A stretch of DNA of 64,000 nucleotides from Bisporella sp. PMI_857 (lineage: Eukaryota; Ascomycota; Leotiomycetes; Helotiales; Helotiaceae): assembly GCA_021307315.1 (NCBI GenBank), contig JAJSPD010000065.1:124001-188000 (forward strand), in the 5' to 3' direction. The notes below the pieces were generated by a model. That model was not told the origin of the DNA and searched no databases. It saw nothing but the letters and a program-made list of their open reading frames with translations. Each line of letters begins with the position of its first letter. Position 1 is the first letter of the stretch. This document shows positions 35,409 to 48,331 of the stretch, piece by piece. Made by a program: the position numbers and the translations under genes.

Positions 35409-36314
35409 ATGTCACAAGGCAATCCGAATATCATATGGGATCCATCAATGGTCCCAACACCTACTACGTCTGAACCATATTATGATTCAACATATGATGA
35501 AACGCCATTTGCTACTCAAGAGTTGCCATACCCACTCTATCATCCTCAGGAGGTATCTTACTATCCTAGATCTTCGAACATGCTTGGCACCTCTTACTCA
35601 ACTTGGAGCACTCTGAGCTACGAGGTTGACAACAGCCTTTACCCTACCGCCGCAGCGACCTCATTAACAGGTTCCCCATCCCCGAGCCGTTAGGACTCAG
35701 GTGAAATGGTATATCCTCAGGGGAACCCGATCAATAACGGAGAGCAGAACCAAGGATTCTCCACAGTTCCAAATGTACATATTGACGCAAATTCATACCC
35801 AGGCTCTTCACAAAATACGGCGTACCCGGATCCTTCTTTAGCAACTCAACCTTTACCTATGGACAATTTTCAATATATACAGCAGCCAATGACCGCCAAC
35901 ATGCCTTTTTGGCATCCTGAGCCAACTGTGCTAGAATCTCTACCACCGGCAGATACAAGCCTGGGGCCAACGGGGAACTATTCTAGCAGGCCCCTCGAAT
36001 GTCCAAACTGTGGAAAGGAGTTCTCCAAGAATCACGAACTAACGTAAGCTCTCATAGCAAACGTTGTTACTGAAAACTGCTCACCAATTATCAGAAAACA
36101 CATGAAGAACCATGTAAAGCCTCTCATATGTGCCGTATGTCAGAGCTCTGGGGCAGCTGAGAAAAAAGATCTGCATCGACATTACTGGGTCCATCATCCT
36201 GAATACGCAAGAGAGAATGGAATCCCGAAAGAGGAGAAGACTTGCCCTGATTGCGGACATACAGGACGAAGTGATAATATCAAGCGGCATTGGGGCACAT
36301 GTCATAAGGTCTAA
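35409..36314 (+). CDS. C2H2 zinc-finger protein gene with an in-frame TAG
   Basis: Two exons, 35409-36043 and 36095-36314. The first 94 codons (MSQGNPNIIWDPSMVPTP) end at TAG 35691-35693. The same frame then continues open (DSGEMVYPQGNPINNGEQ) to the zinc-finger part. The whole is 855 nt, 285 codons counting the stop position and terminal stop. Fingers: CPNCGKEFSKNHELTKHMKNH (C2H2, split by the intron), a second finger with CAVC and HRHYWVHH, and a third with CPDC and HWGTCH. The N-terminus is Ser/Pro/Tyr-rich and low complexity. A GT..AG pair bounds 30 nt (35671-35700) holding the TAG and preserving frame, but that is shorter than usual fungal introns. Either a nonsense change, read-through, a micro-intron or a sequence error is possible. 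It is probably a nuclear DNA-binding protein. Confidence 0.65.
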
Positions 36315-38058
36315 GCGGATGGATTCTGAGGAGTCTATTTAATTGCTGGAATTTTTCATCTATAAATCATTCTGTATTCATTTGTCAAGCTATTGAGGTT
36401 TATTCTTTCTTAAATATACTACTTATGCCAATGATCTCTCCATTCTGTCTCCTTTTGATACTCGTTGCGATACTCGATACTAGTTAAATGCATTGGTGTA
36501 CGCTAAAAGTGTCATATAATAATTGTACGGGCCATCCTTACGCAATGGCATAGCATAGGACTGAGGGGAGTCTGGTTCATCTAGCAGGTGATTGTATCTA
36601 CATGTCTAAAGACCCGTCATCTCCCGAACTTAAGGTGCCAAGAGCTGTCGAGCAACAAGCTGATTCCAACCCGCTATAAGTCCTTTGAGATATGTATATG
36701 ATGGGTATATACGACGAGAGTCAGATTTCGGGCTGGAACCTAATCCTTTTCCCGTTCATTTCACACCGTATGTTATGTGTTCCAACCGCCGACTAAGCAT
36801 GCTTCAGCCCCAGGCATCTAGCAACACCTTGGCATCATGCAAGTTATGGTAATTATCAAGTAGCCTTGATGTCCGCCTAATTAATCGCTTGATAGGGCCA
36901 TGCATCTGCGTTAGGTCTCATGATATTGAGACTACTCTTTTCCTGGGAGATAATCATGATTTGCGATTATTCCTGCGTGTATTGGCTTGATACGTCGGTG
37001 ATGCCATCTCCAGCATGAGGCCTCCTGCAATTGTGGGTCTCCTTGCATCTGTGATGCATACTGTATGCATGAGGTCAGCTTTATTGTGGGGTTTCGCATT
37101 CTGAGGTTGGATTGAATAATGACGTGGAGCGTGTCAAGGCCAGAATATCAGTTTTGCTATCCTATGCTGCGTTCTCAGGCTCGAACAATCCCTGACAACA
37201 ACTGTTGCCTAGTCTAAACCGTGATTGCTTCTAAAATTAAGCCTTTGGTCACAAGGCTACCACACCCTTTCGAACTCACGATGATAGAACGCTGGTGAAA
37301 CCAAACTCATAAATTGTATAAGCCAAATCTTTGACTGTGTGTCTCCAGGTTTTTTGATAAGTTATATAGAACATCGCTGGGAAAATGCAAGACTAGCCAG
37401 GGCGGATGCTAGCCATAACCAAAAAAACAAAAAAAAAAAAAGTTAATGAGGCTCTTGGTAGCCAAGACAGCCTTTCGTTTAGCGCGCTTGACACGATTAT
37501 ATCTAGCAGATTCTCATGGAAAATGGTGGAATCAATTCAAGAGCTTATCAACTTCTTTCTTATCCCTTTACGACATATCAAATGAATACTTCAGTGGTAT
37601 TGGCCCAATCTGAAAAGAAAGGCGGTAAGTCCAAACGCAGGCTTAAAGCGCAGGGTGGGAGATATAAACATGACAGCTTGAGCACACTGAAAGGTGGAAG
37701 CAAAATTATGTAAAGGGAGATTCAACAACTTCTAGTAAGTGCTAGATGATAGCACGTACAGCTCTGGAGTGAAAGCTCCCACTGGCCTGCAAAACCTGTC
37801 ATTCTTACACATAAATACTTTAACAGACATAGGAATGTAATCCAACCTGAATCATTAGCCGTCTGAACAGCCCGTAGTAAACAGCCTTAGATAGCGTCAA
37901 GATAGCGGATCCCAAACCGTTCATTCTAACATTTTCAAGTAGGTTTTGTACACTACATTGATCCGAAGAAATTTCTGGTAGTGACCTAAGAATGGCCTTG
38001 GGTACAACAACATCGAAAACTAAATTTCTACATTAAACATGTGCTTTCGAGGCTCTGA
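36315..38058. other. Intergenic, no supported gene
   Basis: No convincing gene is seen in this 1.7-kb gap between the zinc-finger gene and the 3' end of the DUF7924 gene. A 65-codon frame at 37516-37713 is basic but lacks any domain. An A-rich run lies near 37420-37441. Confidence 0.5.
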
Positions 38059-39862
38059 TCATTGCATCCTCTGGCGAGTACTTCTTTCCCGCTCTCCGTC
38101 ACGTGATTGCCCAGGTCGTTTCCTGCTACTACTCGACGCGTGGACGGACGGCTGGTGCTGCATTGGAGTAATCTTTCTACTCTGCAGCATCTCAAATGAC
38201 ATATTTGTCTCTGATGTAGCTTGGCTTTCTAGAGGAGTCTGCTTCCTACTGCTCGGCATGATAGCTGTCTGGCCGTATCGATAGAAATCTTCCCTGTCTC
38301 TTAAGTTCGTTTCCACAATATTTCCATCTAGCCTTTGCATAATTGCTTTAGCAGCATCTTTAAGCAGTGAAAGGAGGGTCTTAATCCCATAGCCGAACAG
38401 AATTTTTTCGAAAGTTTCGAGAATTTTATCTCGGTGGAAGGAGTCTTTCTGAAATTTGAAAAAATCCTGATACTCGAACCTTAAGGGGTAATCTGGTCTG
38501 TCCGGCATGATAAAGCCTTGGTCAGAACCGTCTTTAGGTTCCCGGGTTGCTCGGTGGATGCGAATAGTTAAGCCCTCCGTACTTGCCACTACAGAAAAAA
38601 ATCTTACTTCAGTGAAGAAGTGCTTCTCATGTTGTGGCCCCGCGTCTCGGAAAAATTCAAACATATTATGGAGTGCCTGACTTGCATTATTTAGACTTTG
38701 ACGCTTTGCGATAATGTCATCCGCTGAAATGAAGCCTTTTTTAGCCTCAATAGTGCAAAAATGAAAAACCCTTCTTGCCCCAAATTCGTTCGTGTTCTCA
38801 AAGCAAGCAAGGCCTCTCGTTGCTCTTGGCATATCATTCCACAAGTGATCGGCTATTACAGCCTTCCTGCAGAAACAAACAGCAAGGTCAGGCTTCGGTT
38901 GTGTCAAGAATTTTAGGCGTCTCTTATATGCTCTGCTTGGCATCGGTGGACAAGTCCACAGCTCCTCGACGCTGAAGTCAAGACATTGTGGAATGTTAAC
39001 GTCGGTCTTGTAAATTAGACGGTGGCGCAAAATCAGGGCCATCATGAGTGTTCTTTGAAACAGTGCCTCATTCGATCCTTGTTCACATTTAGCTTGATCC
39101 AACATCCACAGCTGTCCATGCGACTCCCTTTCCTGTTCAGTCTCCCGAACAGACTCTTCGAGCGCTTGATGCTTAATTTGATCTATGACTGGGTCAAGTG
39201 TTGCACTTTCCGTCAAAATGACATTCCGTAATGACAGCCCTTCGGTAAACAGTTTATTCTCGGGACCTATCCTCGAATACTCCTTTGCCATATTCGGATT
39301 TGCAATAACCGCATCTATGACAGCTACTGCTTCTTCATCTAGAGGTGGCAGATATCCCCACTGGCGAGAAAATATATTCTCCGGGTCTAGACCCTGTATG
39401 GAAAGAGGTACTCCTTGATTGTAATAGTCATTAGGAGGGTTGTATTCACTGTGCTGATATTCTTCTATAAGTGAAGGCGCTATGGGCCTTTCGACAGATT
39501 CAAGAACAGTCTTGTTGGGGCGAGGCTGGGATTCTGCTGTTCCTTTGGCTCGTCGAGGTTTTCGAGGCTTGCGAAGAATGGATTCTGGGTTATCTTCAAA
39601 AGCTGTCGGGAATGCGGCAGAAGATCTTGACCTAATACCAACAGTGGTACGGTTACGACGATCTGAGGATACCGTGCTGATGTTTCTGTTCTATCATCAA
39701 ACAACACATGTTGGACATTAGGGCTAAGAGCCTCGATAATATCTTGTGTCTAAACACCAAATCAAGACTTACCTTTCGTCTGGATCCAGAATCGGTTGGA
39801 TTGGCAGTGCTTTCGGTTGTTGGAAACTGGGAGCGACTTGTCTTTCCTTTCTTAGGAGGCAT
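38059..39862 (-). CDS. DUF7924 protein with PD-(D/E)XK nuclease-like core
   Basis: Two exons, 39862-39773 and 39690-38059, give 573 aa in one frame. The N-terminus is basic and low complexity (MPPKKGKTSRSQFP). The middle contains the region typical of the fungal DUF7924 family (GPENKLFTEGLSLRN, then DFSVEELWTCPPMPSRAYKR). The nuclease-like core is PDLAVCF (Asp about 298) followed by FCTIEAKKG (Glu 345, Lys 347), consistent with the D..ExK pattern of PD-(D/E)XK enzymes. The C-terminus is Ser/Arg-rich (SSSRKRPGQSRDGERE). Catalytic activity and substrate are not known for this family. No mobile element or obvious partner gene adjoins. The first exon is supported by GTAAGT/GATAG splice sites and by frame. 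Confidence 0.72.
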
Positions 39863-42448
39863 CGAAAAGATATTTCTGTAGTAATTAGCTCAAGCAGCAA
39901 GGAAGGACGATCAGGCCTACATGCACTCTCAAAGCACAAAAGGCGGAATATGAATACAGAATCTTTTGAGTGTACTAAGAGACTCTAGCACAAATATTAA
40001 AAGCCTAGAGCGGGGTACCGTAGGTGATCGGGTGAGCGGCCCGCTCCGATTCCCCACTTTGCCTTATCACCCAACCTCTGTTCAATGCTCTTCATGAGAT
40101 TGATCATCACTTCCAGGGCCATCATTATATATAACAATACCATCGTGCCCCATAGCTTGGTTACCGCACCCACCCACGCTATTTCGATTCTGAAAAGGCG
40201 TAATTTCAACACACAGAGGCTGCAATTCAATCACTCTAGTCAATAGCCAGTGCTGAGATTAAAAAAAAAATTCAAACAATGGCTTTCAAGGGACTGCTGC
40301 AAGGAAATCACTATTATATTGCGGAATTGGCCACTGATGAGACCTGAGACTTGATATCCTTCTGTCAAAATATAAAGTTGGTTTATTGATGAGTTCGTGT
40401 CAAACCCCAGTATTCAAAGGCTATATAGATCTAAGACCCATCATTCCTCAAAAATTTAAAGAGGTTATAGTCTGTACAGTTGACCTTATAGCATGTTTCT
40501 GTGATTTCGCATGTTTACAAGGCATAGTCTATAGTCGCAGAGGGTTTGAGGATACGGCGGTTGTACTGCTTCCCCTTTCCTGAGAATGATAGATCGGTTG
40601 CCTGTCTTCTGGTGAGTATAATTTACGACCTTAATATCATCTTCAGCACATTGCACAAAAGCCTCAAACTGCTCCATGGCAGTATTCATCGCTGCCACCA
40701 CTTCTTCGACCCCTCCATAACAACTTACTTCAGACGAGTCTATCAAGCAAAAGGATATACACATCTTAAGTTATTTTATCTGCATCTTCTCTTAGTTCGT
40801 TCTCTAAGTCGCCAAAACCTTGCCTTTACAGACGTTTCTTGCAAACAAGTTATTTTAACAAATAAATAATTCTAAAGCTTCTTTCCCCTTCAAGAGTTTG
40901 AGAGAAAGCCGATAGGCCAGTATTTTAGGTATGTTCTTACTGCAGAGAACTTGGGAGGGCTATGCAAATGATGACCATGATGAGTTTGTGAGGATTCGTT
41001 AGTTGTATGTGCTCTGTTAGTTGCTCGTGCAGAATCTGTTTTACTGTGATCACCATGCTGATATTGTAAGAGAACGCACATGCCTTAAGCGACACAAACT
41101 TTCTTTATAGTAGTATAGATACCCAATTTGCTTTCAACAAGCAACTTAAGAGTACACAAGTCGAATATGCTACTATTGCAACCTTTACACAATCTTTATT
41201 TGATAATTATGTTGCGAAATCACCAATTCAGTTATATTTCGATATCGCATGAGAATACTGATGGTATAACCTATGGAAGACGTAAATGCTAGAAAGGTCT
41301 CCATACATGAAGTTGGCACGGTCAAATGAGCGGCTGTCAGTGAGAGGTTAGCACAGGACATCAGTCCACAACAGGGCAATATTGACGTTTTCTTTACTCG
41401 AAAGTATCCCATAAAACTAGCTTGTAATTATCAAGCCTAATCTGATTCCCGTACTTGGGTAGCTTACATTCCATCACAAAGCATTTGGCTTCTGGTCATT
41501 TTAATATCTCATTTGAGACGTGCAGATAATGGTATCCATAGGTCATAGGGGAAGCATGCAATTTCTAGCTGTAAAAGTGAAGCATATACAGAATATAAGG
41601 TATTTTCTGCTTTACGAAAGAGCTAATGAGACCCAGTGCCATCTGACTCTCACCGGCTCCACAGTATGCTTAATTAAGATCTTCTAAAATTCATAGAAAC
41701 TAGCCTGTGACCTAAAAACAGTCTAGATATATTGCACATGTCTACTGCGATTATCCCAAAATTACTTTTCATGTGCAAAGTTCATTTGGCATAATATAAC
41801 GCTTCGGACTGCATACAAGAAACCCCGGCCATGGTGCTTTTTGGTTTTCACACGTTACTAGCGCTTAAGCGGATATTGTAAGGCTGTATTCACTTTCCAA
41901 AACCCACGCTGCACAGTAAAGCCTTGCCCGCTTGACTTAGAGAACTAAATTGCCTGTTGAAAAAGAGCACAACCGCTACAAACAACCACAACAACGAGAC
42001 TCATCCACAAATCTTCCATTTGCTTCCGCCACCCTCTGAAATCTTCCGCAAGCTGTATGCGGACTGAAATTTTCATCAATAGTGCATAGTATCAAAGGAT
42101 TTTGGTCAGTTGATACCAAGTCTTTTGCTTAACTTGCATCAGCCCTCCTTCGCTCCTCAGGTAAGAGTGAGCTGAGCATCAGGGACAGTGAGGAGCTTAC
42201 CAGGTCTACAGTTCTTTAGCTGCTACAGAGAAATCAATATTCTACCATGGCAAGTTTCAATTTGTCACTGCAAGATCTTTAAATGACCCATCCGCCCAGC
42301 CCTTTCACTTTGCCCCGTGGTTCTATCTAATCCTCTTTTTTAGGTCGGTCCTTATCGCAGCCCTTACCCAGACCTCAGCAGATCCAGAAAATTTCCTGCA
42401 ACCCCAAGTCAAATCTCCACGGGTCGAAGACTACTTCAACAAGCTCCA
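39863..42448. other. Intergenic, no supported gene
   Basis: A 2.6-kb gap. The minus-strand frame at 40486-40764 (VEEVVAAMNTAMEQFEAFVQ) could be one exon of an unknown gene, but no start or partner exons were found. The 3' part, from about 42000, is pyrimidine-rich and likely the promoter and 5' UTR of the 2EXR gene. Confidence 0.45.
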
Positions 42449-44158
42449 ATGGCTCCCCCACAGGAGATCTTCACCCTTTGTCTGGAATCTATGGATCTAG
42501 CTTTCCACCCAGCGGGAGGCCATATCCAAATAGATATCTCACAATCTGAAGCAGAGGCATTTTTGGCCAGTAGAAGATTTATTGTCGTGGATCAAGGTCT
42601 ATCAAGACAGGATGCAGGCGAATGTCACATAAATGTGGTCCTCAGCCGTTCCATTACCAGCGACATAAACGATCTTCCATACAGCATGGTTACTGGAGGT
42701 CTCGGACTACAAGACGATGATAACTTTGAGGATGGCATTAATTCAGCAAACCCCGAGTCTGCTTATTCCCAGGCACTGGTGGTGCTTAAAAGCCTCTCCA
42801 CTGGACCTCGTAGATCTTTTGTTACTTATAATTTTCTTCAAGGTCAAGGCAAATACGCTTCAGCTGGTGTGGCTAATCTTGAGCTTCGCTATAGGAAAGA
42901 TGGGAAGCCGGATAGTCTGGTTGCGATATTTGAGCCTTTTGTCCAAACGACCAATACCAGTTTACACGATCACCTTATCCCTGGTGAAGTAGTAACAGCT
43001 TTGGAACATCCATCACAAGTTTTTGACATTATGGACTTCAATTACTTTCCAAAGTTTGATCTACTCCCACCAGAGCTACGATTTAAGATCTGGCAGATGG
43101 TCGCCAACGTTGGAGGTCGGGTCATTGTCATACATGACAGAGGAGAAGAAATCGAAATTCCCAGACGCACACAACTCTCCCGTCAGGGCGGCACGATGGT
43201 CTCCAGAAAGCCAAGGAAGGCCCACATCCACAAAGCTGTTTCTTCTTGCATCAAAGACTATGACGAACTCCAGGCTCTTGCATTTGTCAACAAGGAGACC
43301 AGAACTTTCCTTCTAGGAAAATTTGGCTACAAGATCATCATGAAAGATCTTCTCCATAATAACAAGGGTATTCTGTTCAACTACGCAATCGACATCCTTC
43401 ACATCAGCGATCAATGGGCGAGAGATGCCATTCTTAATCCAAGACTCCCTCCCGGCGTCTTCCCAACCCTAAGCGGAACCCACAGTCGACAATGCCTTGT
43501 TGACCAGCTCAATTATATATCCACTGCCGAGATAATGTACCTTCGCCCAACCATGAGAAGTTTCAGAAACCTCAAAGCAGTAGTTTACCTAACCACTACT
43601 AATCTGGCTTCTGATGAGCGAGATGCCTCAAAGCTTCTTTATTCCTTAGAGATGCATGTCGAGAAATTCGTAAGATATAAAATTGTAGGTACTTTCATGA
43701 ATCAGATTTTGGCGAGATGTAATCAGCTATCCCACTGTAGCTTTAGCGTCACCTCATATTTATGTCTGCTGCTCTATTGCTAACTCCGTTTTCTGCCAGG
43801 ATCTCGCCTTCAGTCCCTATCTCGGCATCTCTAGCCCAGAGCGTATAGTTATCTGCACTCGAATGTGGGCAGCAACTCGCCGACCTGATGAGTACGAACA
43901 TGTTAAGAAAGAGCCTTCATGAAACACGGCTGACGCATCTACAGGATCCAAGAGTTGATTGGCGCAGGACCTCTCGTAGACTTGATGGACACATACTCCG
44001 ACCCTAAGCCTACCCTCGACGAAGCCCGAGCCGCCAGCAAATTTCTGACTACCCACCTCATCCCTCGGACCATATATCAGATTGGTAGTGATAGCGACGG
44101 ACCGAAGGAGCATAGGGCAAAGTACGATCAGTCGACTCTCGCTCGCCTGTATTACTGA
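42449..44158 (+). CDS. 2EXR-domain protein
   Basis: Three exons, 42449-43669, 43800-43891 and 43945-44158, sum to 1527 nt (508 aa). The first exon ends at a strong GTAAGA donor; reading on would give an aberrant C-terminus. Residues about 200-230 contain FDLLPPELRFKIWQMVANV, the hallmark of the fungal 2EXR domain, found in large expanded families of unknown function. The N-terminal 200 residues (MAPPQEIFTLCLESMDLAFH) are not a domain I recognise. The C-terminal exons (DLAFSPYLGISSPERIVICT) fit the usual 2EXR tail. The last intron uses GTACG/CTACAG and gives DEIQELIGAGPL. Cellular role is unknown. Confidence 0.72.
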
Positions 44159-44872
44159 GGGAGAGCCGTTCCGTTACAGCCTTCTGTGGTGAGGCAGATG
44201 GGTGTTTACCTAATACCATATGCAGCCGCGCTATCTGGAGGATAAGAGTTTTTGTTGCAGCTGCTCCGAGGGCTGACGATATCAAAGTCGCATTGATATC
44301 TGCCTGGTCTTTCATGCTGCTTTTCTCTTACTGCTTCTAGACTAGTAATGACAATTTCGCACAATACACGCCTGCATTTCGTCGGAATATCTTCTGAACC
44401 TTTGGGTCATCTAGAACTAATCCAAGATCCCTTCGTACGCGTATGTATATTGTCCCTGAAGCAGTATCCTAAGGAATTCATCGCATCAGAGATCGCATCA
44501 CAGTTACATAATTATCATAAAGCACTAACAAAAATCAAGGGAAGGTACAGGTAAGTTTCTATTATCTTCCTTGCCCCGTAAGAGCAATGATGTGTAATTC
44601 TACATACATACTTCCCACCTGCCAAAACCATCGATGGCAGAAAACATCGCATGCCTATTTTGTGATTGATGCACCCAGCCATGCAAATGCCATATCTCCT
44701 ACTAGCTCTCATAAGGCAGCAAGAGGAAGATGAAAATAAAAGTCGGAACTGTCCTATCTACAGCTAGTCCCATGATATTAAGTGCATCCTAGATCCGTAG
44801 CATGCTTGCCATGTGATAGGGCGGTAAAATTTATATAGCGAGGTCCCAGCAACAAGGCGAGAGGTGTGTTGA
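44159..44872. other. Intergenic between convergent genes
   Basis: A 3'-to-3' gap between the 2EXR gene and the RING protein gene. Short frames show no domain. Nothing else is supported. Confidence 0.55.
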
Positions 44873-47800
44873 TCAAACCCATCGCGCGCTCTCTCTCTCT
44901 GCCTCCAACCTTGCAATCCTCGCCTCCTCACTATCATGGCCCCTACCACGCTTCTTCACCGCACCAGCCTTCGAATCCCCATCATCACGGCTTCGCTTTC
45001 TACCGGCTAAACCAGCCATGCCAGCAAGACCAGCCATGCGCTGAGCCTCCTTGAGCAATCGTTCTCGGTTACGGGCTTCGCGTTCGACGGTATGCGGGTC
45101 TTGGACTGCAGGAGCGGTGGGCTTACGGTCTTTCTCTTTCTCGCGTTCTTTCTCACGGTCTCTGGCACGTTCTTTTTCGCGGTCACTACGAGAGGATCGA
45201 TGACGATCTTCTTCACGATGGCTGCGCGAGTCTCGTTTCTCAGTGGAAGTGTTTGTTTGTTTGGGCTGGTCTTGAATGGACAAATCACGAGTAGGAGGGC
45301 GATCTCGCTCACTACGAGGACCTGTCGGAATCACAGATTCATCAATGGTTTTACGTTTCTGGCTCGCTCCTTTGATTTCGAGACCCTTGGTGGTGGTGGT
45401 GGTAGTGGTGGTGGGTAGTGAGGTGATTCGTCTGGATGGGTTTTCTGTTTCAATAGGCGTGGGAGGAAGCGATCGATCAATCTTTGAGGAACGCTCGTCG
45501 ATATCTTCCGAGTTACGCCGACTATGGCGATGGCGGTGCTCTCTATCTCGGTCTCGGTCTCGTTCACGATCTCGACTTCTCGATCGCTCATCGTGATGAC
45601 GGCGAGAGCGGTGCCTGTGTGAAGATCTGTGGTCCCGATCATCGTCCCGTTCTCTATACTTGTCCCGATCATCCCGCTCACGTTCCCTATACTTTTCTCT
45701 ATCACGCCGGCTGCGGTGACTCGACCGTTTGGAATCTGATGGCGAAACGGATCTTGATCGTTCATCATCAACACGGCCATCCCTTTTCTCTTCTTCTAGT
45801 GTGTTGTTGGCAATGTCCTCTTCACGGTCCTCTCTGTCTTCGTCTCGACGACGGCGATGCTCCCTTTTGCGTTGTCGTCGTCGCTCAGCTTCTGTATCAT
45901 CCTCATCATGAGCAGATGCTGATCGATGTCTGTGCTTACGATAATGACGATCCCTACTTCTGCTTCGCCTTCTGTCGCGTGAGCGTGACCTATCTCGTGA
46001 GCGGGATCGAGACTTATCTCTCGTGGCTGGTTGGGTTGTCTCTATGTTTTGGTTCTTATTATCAGTAGTAGTAAGTGGTGCTTCAAGCTGTGCACTTGCA
46101 CGAACGTTGGGCACAGGTGTTGCCGAAGCGCCACCTAGATTAGAATATCCACGTGCTTTGAGGCCTGAGATTCCAGTATTGGGTAAGCCTTCACGCATAG
46201 CCTTTGGACCTTTAGGTGCATTGATAGGTACATCTACTGGTTTAGGGGGTTGCATGGCGGCATAGCCGGCACCTCTTCCTTGGGAACCGGCATGGTATCC
46301 ATTCTGGCCAAAGTTGTTTTGCCCGTACGCATAGGATGAGTGACCCACACCTTCAACTTCGTCAAGAGTTTGTATAGGTTTCGGGCCACTATCAGTATTG
46401 CTATGAGTATTGTTATCAGCCACGGATCCACCCACATTATGGGACTCGTCGGCTTTGGGATCAGTTGTCGTGACTTCGTGGTCAGCCTTTGGAAGCTCAG
46501 TCGCGTTAAGCTGTGCCTCGTCTTTAAGTTCAGAGGCTTGGCGCTTTTCTCTTCCGAATTCATCAACATCAGAGTCAAGAGGTAACTGACTATCTTTCGG
46601 TCCTGTGGCTGGGGTCTCACTATTTCTGCCATTGACATGTTGACCTACGGCGCCTTGCTGAGGATACTGCTGCGAGAAATTGTCATGGGAATTATACCCA
46701 TAACCACCTCGTCCATATCCACCCCGGCCTCTGCCACGGCCCTGGTATCCGTTGTAGTTATTGTAATGGCTGCCACGTCCATAATTACCTTGATTATAGC
46801 CAGAAGATTGGGAGAATCCAGAGTTATTGGAACCATAATCACCATGACCCATGCCTGCAGCGTTTGCATGATTGAAATTATCTTGGCCGACACTCCATGA
46901 CTGTTGACCGTTCCAGCCATTATTGTAACCTGCGCCAGCACTAGCATCGAATCCTCCTAATCCCATGCCCATGTTCATGCCGTTCATGCCCATGCCAGTT
47001 CCACTAAAACCACCACTCATCATCATCTGTTGCATCGCCATCGGATCCATGCTCATCCCCGGCATCCCTTCAGATAGTTAGAACAGAGCCAAAACTGAGA
47101 CTGCGGGCACATACCCATCATTGGAAAGTTAGAAAATGCAGCTGGAGCCATGCCACTTTGCATTGCCATCATCATTTGCATTTGCTGCATCGGATTCATA
47201 TCGCTGCCAAAACCCATGCCAGGGAAGCTTCCAGCTGCAGACATGTCTCCGAAGCCAGCACCGAAGCTCGTTGTTTGGGTACCATCTTGCCCAGCGGTTG
47301 CCCCTCCATCCTGGTCCTTGTGTCCCACCTGTTGCTCGTCTACCTCTTCTAAGTTTGAGTCCACCACATTATTGGCATCTCCCTCTGGAAGTGGCTCTTG
47401 ACCAGGCGCAATTTCCTGCTTCGTGTCAGTTCCCACGTGCTCGTTGAATTGGATCAACTCTCTGACCTCTATTGATGGCTTTGGGATGTCCTGATCATCT
47501 TTTTGTGGCACCTCTTCAATGATAGCAGCGTCTATCGGGCCCCCAATCTGCTCTTCTACAGGAAATGATGCAGCGGGAGTTGCGACCACTTCTTCTGCCT
47601 TGACAGACTCAATTCTTTCCAGTGGAGATATGTCTTGAGAGGCTGGTGTGGGTGGAGGCGTAATTTTCTTTTCCTCTTTCTGTCGGGTTGCTTCACGTTT
47701 TTTCTCCTCTGTTCGCAGAAAGACCTTGATAGTAGTTCGAAGAGATTTATTGGGTTTACAGTCTGCCGCAGAGACAGGACTGTGTTCGCAAACCGGGCAG

Positions 47801-48085
47801 GAAGAGGGAAGGGTAGAGTGGCCTGTAATGTAGCTATCAGCATGCGCACGAGACGGTGATCATGAGTTTCGCACTTACATGTTTCGCATATCGCTTGGTC
47901 ACAACACGGCAGACGGAACGCGTTCACAGCGAGTCTGCTGCAGATTGCGCATCGAAGCTTCGCCGGGATCTCATCCTGAGTGAGTGAGCTGTGACAGTTA
48001 GCAATGCGAGACTGGTTTACAATTGAGAGGTCTACACCAACCTGACAAGCTCTGCTAGAGCAGGAGTGATGGCAGTTGCAGCCAT
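44873..48085 (-). CDS. RING-finger protein with RGG and RS-rich regions (Mpe1/RBBP6-like)
   Basis: Four exons, 48085-48042, 47988-47879, 47822-47115 and 47067-44873, sum to 3057 nt (1018 aa). Residues 28-63 form a RING-type zinc site (CAIC at 28-31, CC at 43-44, CETC at 49-52, CPVC at 60-63). Then KPNKSLRTTIKVFL follows, as after the RING of Mpe1/RBBP6 proteins. The middle is Met/Gln/Gly-rich with RGG-type repeats (GRGRGGYGRGGYGYN). The C-terminal third is a long Arg/Ser region (KSRSRSRDRSRSRDRRRSRS) and ends with charged helices. This points to an RNA-processing-associated ubiquitin ligase in the nucleus. The DWNN and zinc-knuckle domains of Mpe1 are not visible here, so orthology is not claimed. 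Many antisense frames over the RS part are shadows. Confidence 0.75.
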
Positions 48086-48331
48086 AATCAGTGCTGTAAT
48101 TACGAAGTCGAGACGCTAATCCCTAATTTGAGGCGAATTGAGAGGTTCATGCCATTCGAAACAGCCGCGAAAAAAAAACGGGGGAATTTCGAAACTGGCG
48201 ATCTGCTGCAGTTCGTGGGGTATATATATTATGAATACATGTTTGGTTTGCTGCGGTGTGTTTGCGACGAAAATATATTTACCTTGAGGTGATTGCAGTT
48301 GCATTAAATTCCATATCACGCTAAAATTGAA

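Noticed and set aside
45092..46068. Long plus-strand frames over the RS-rich part of the RING gene
   Set aside because: They are antisense shadows of Arg/Ser codons; the minus-strand frame has a full exon structure.
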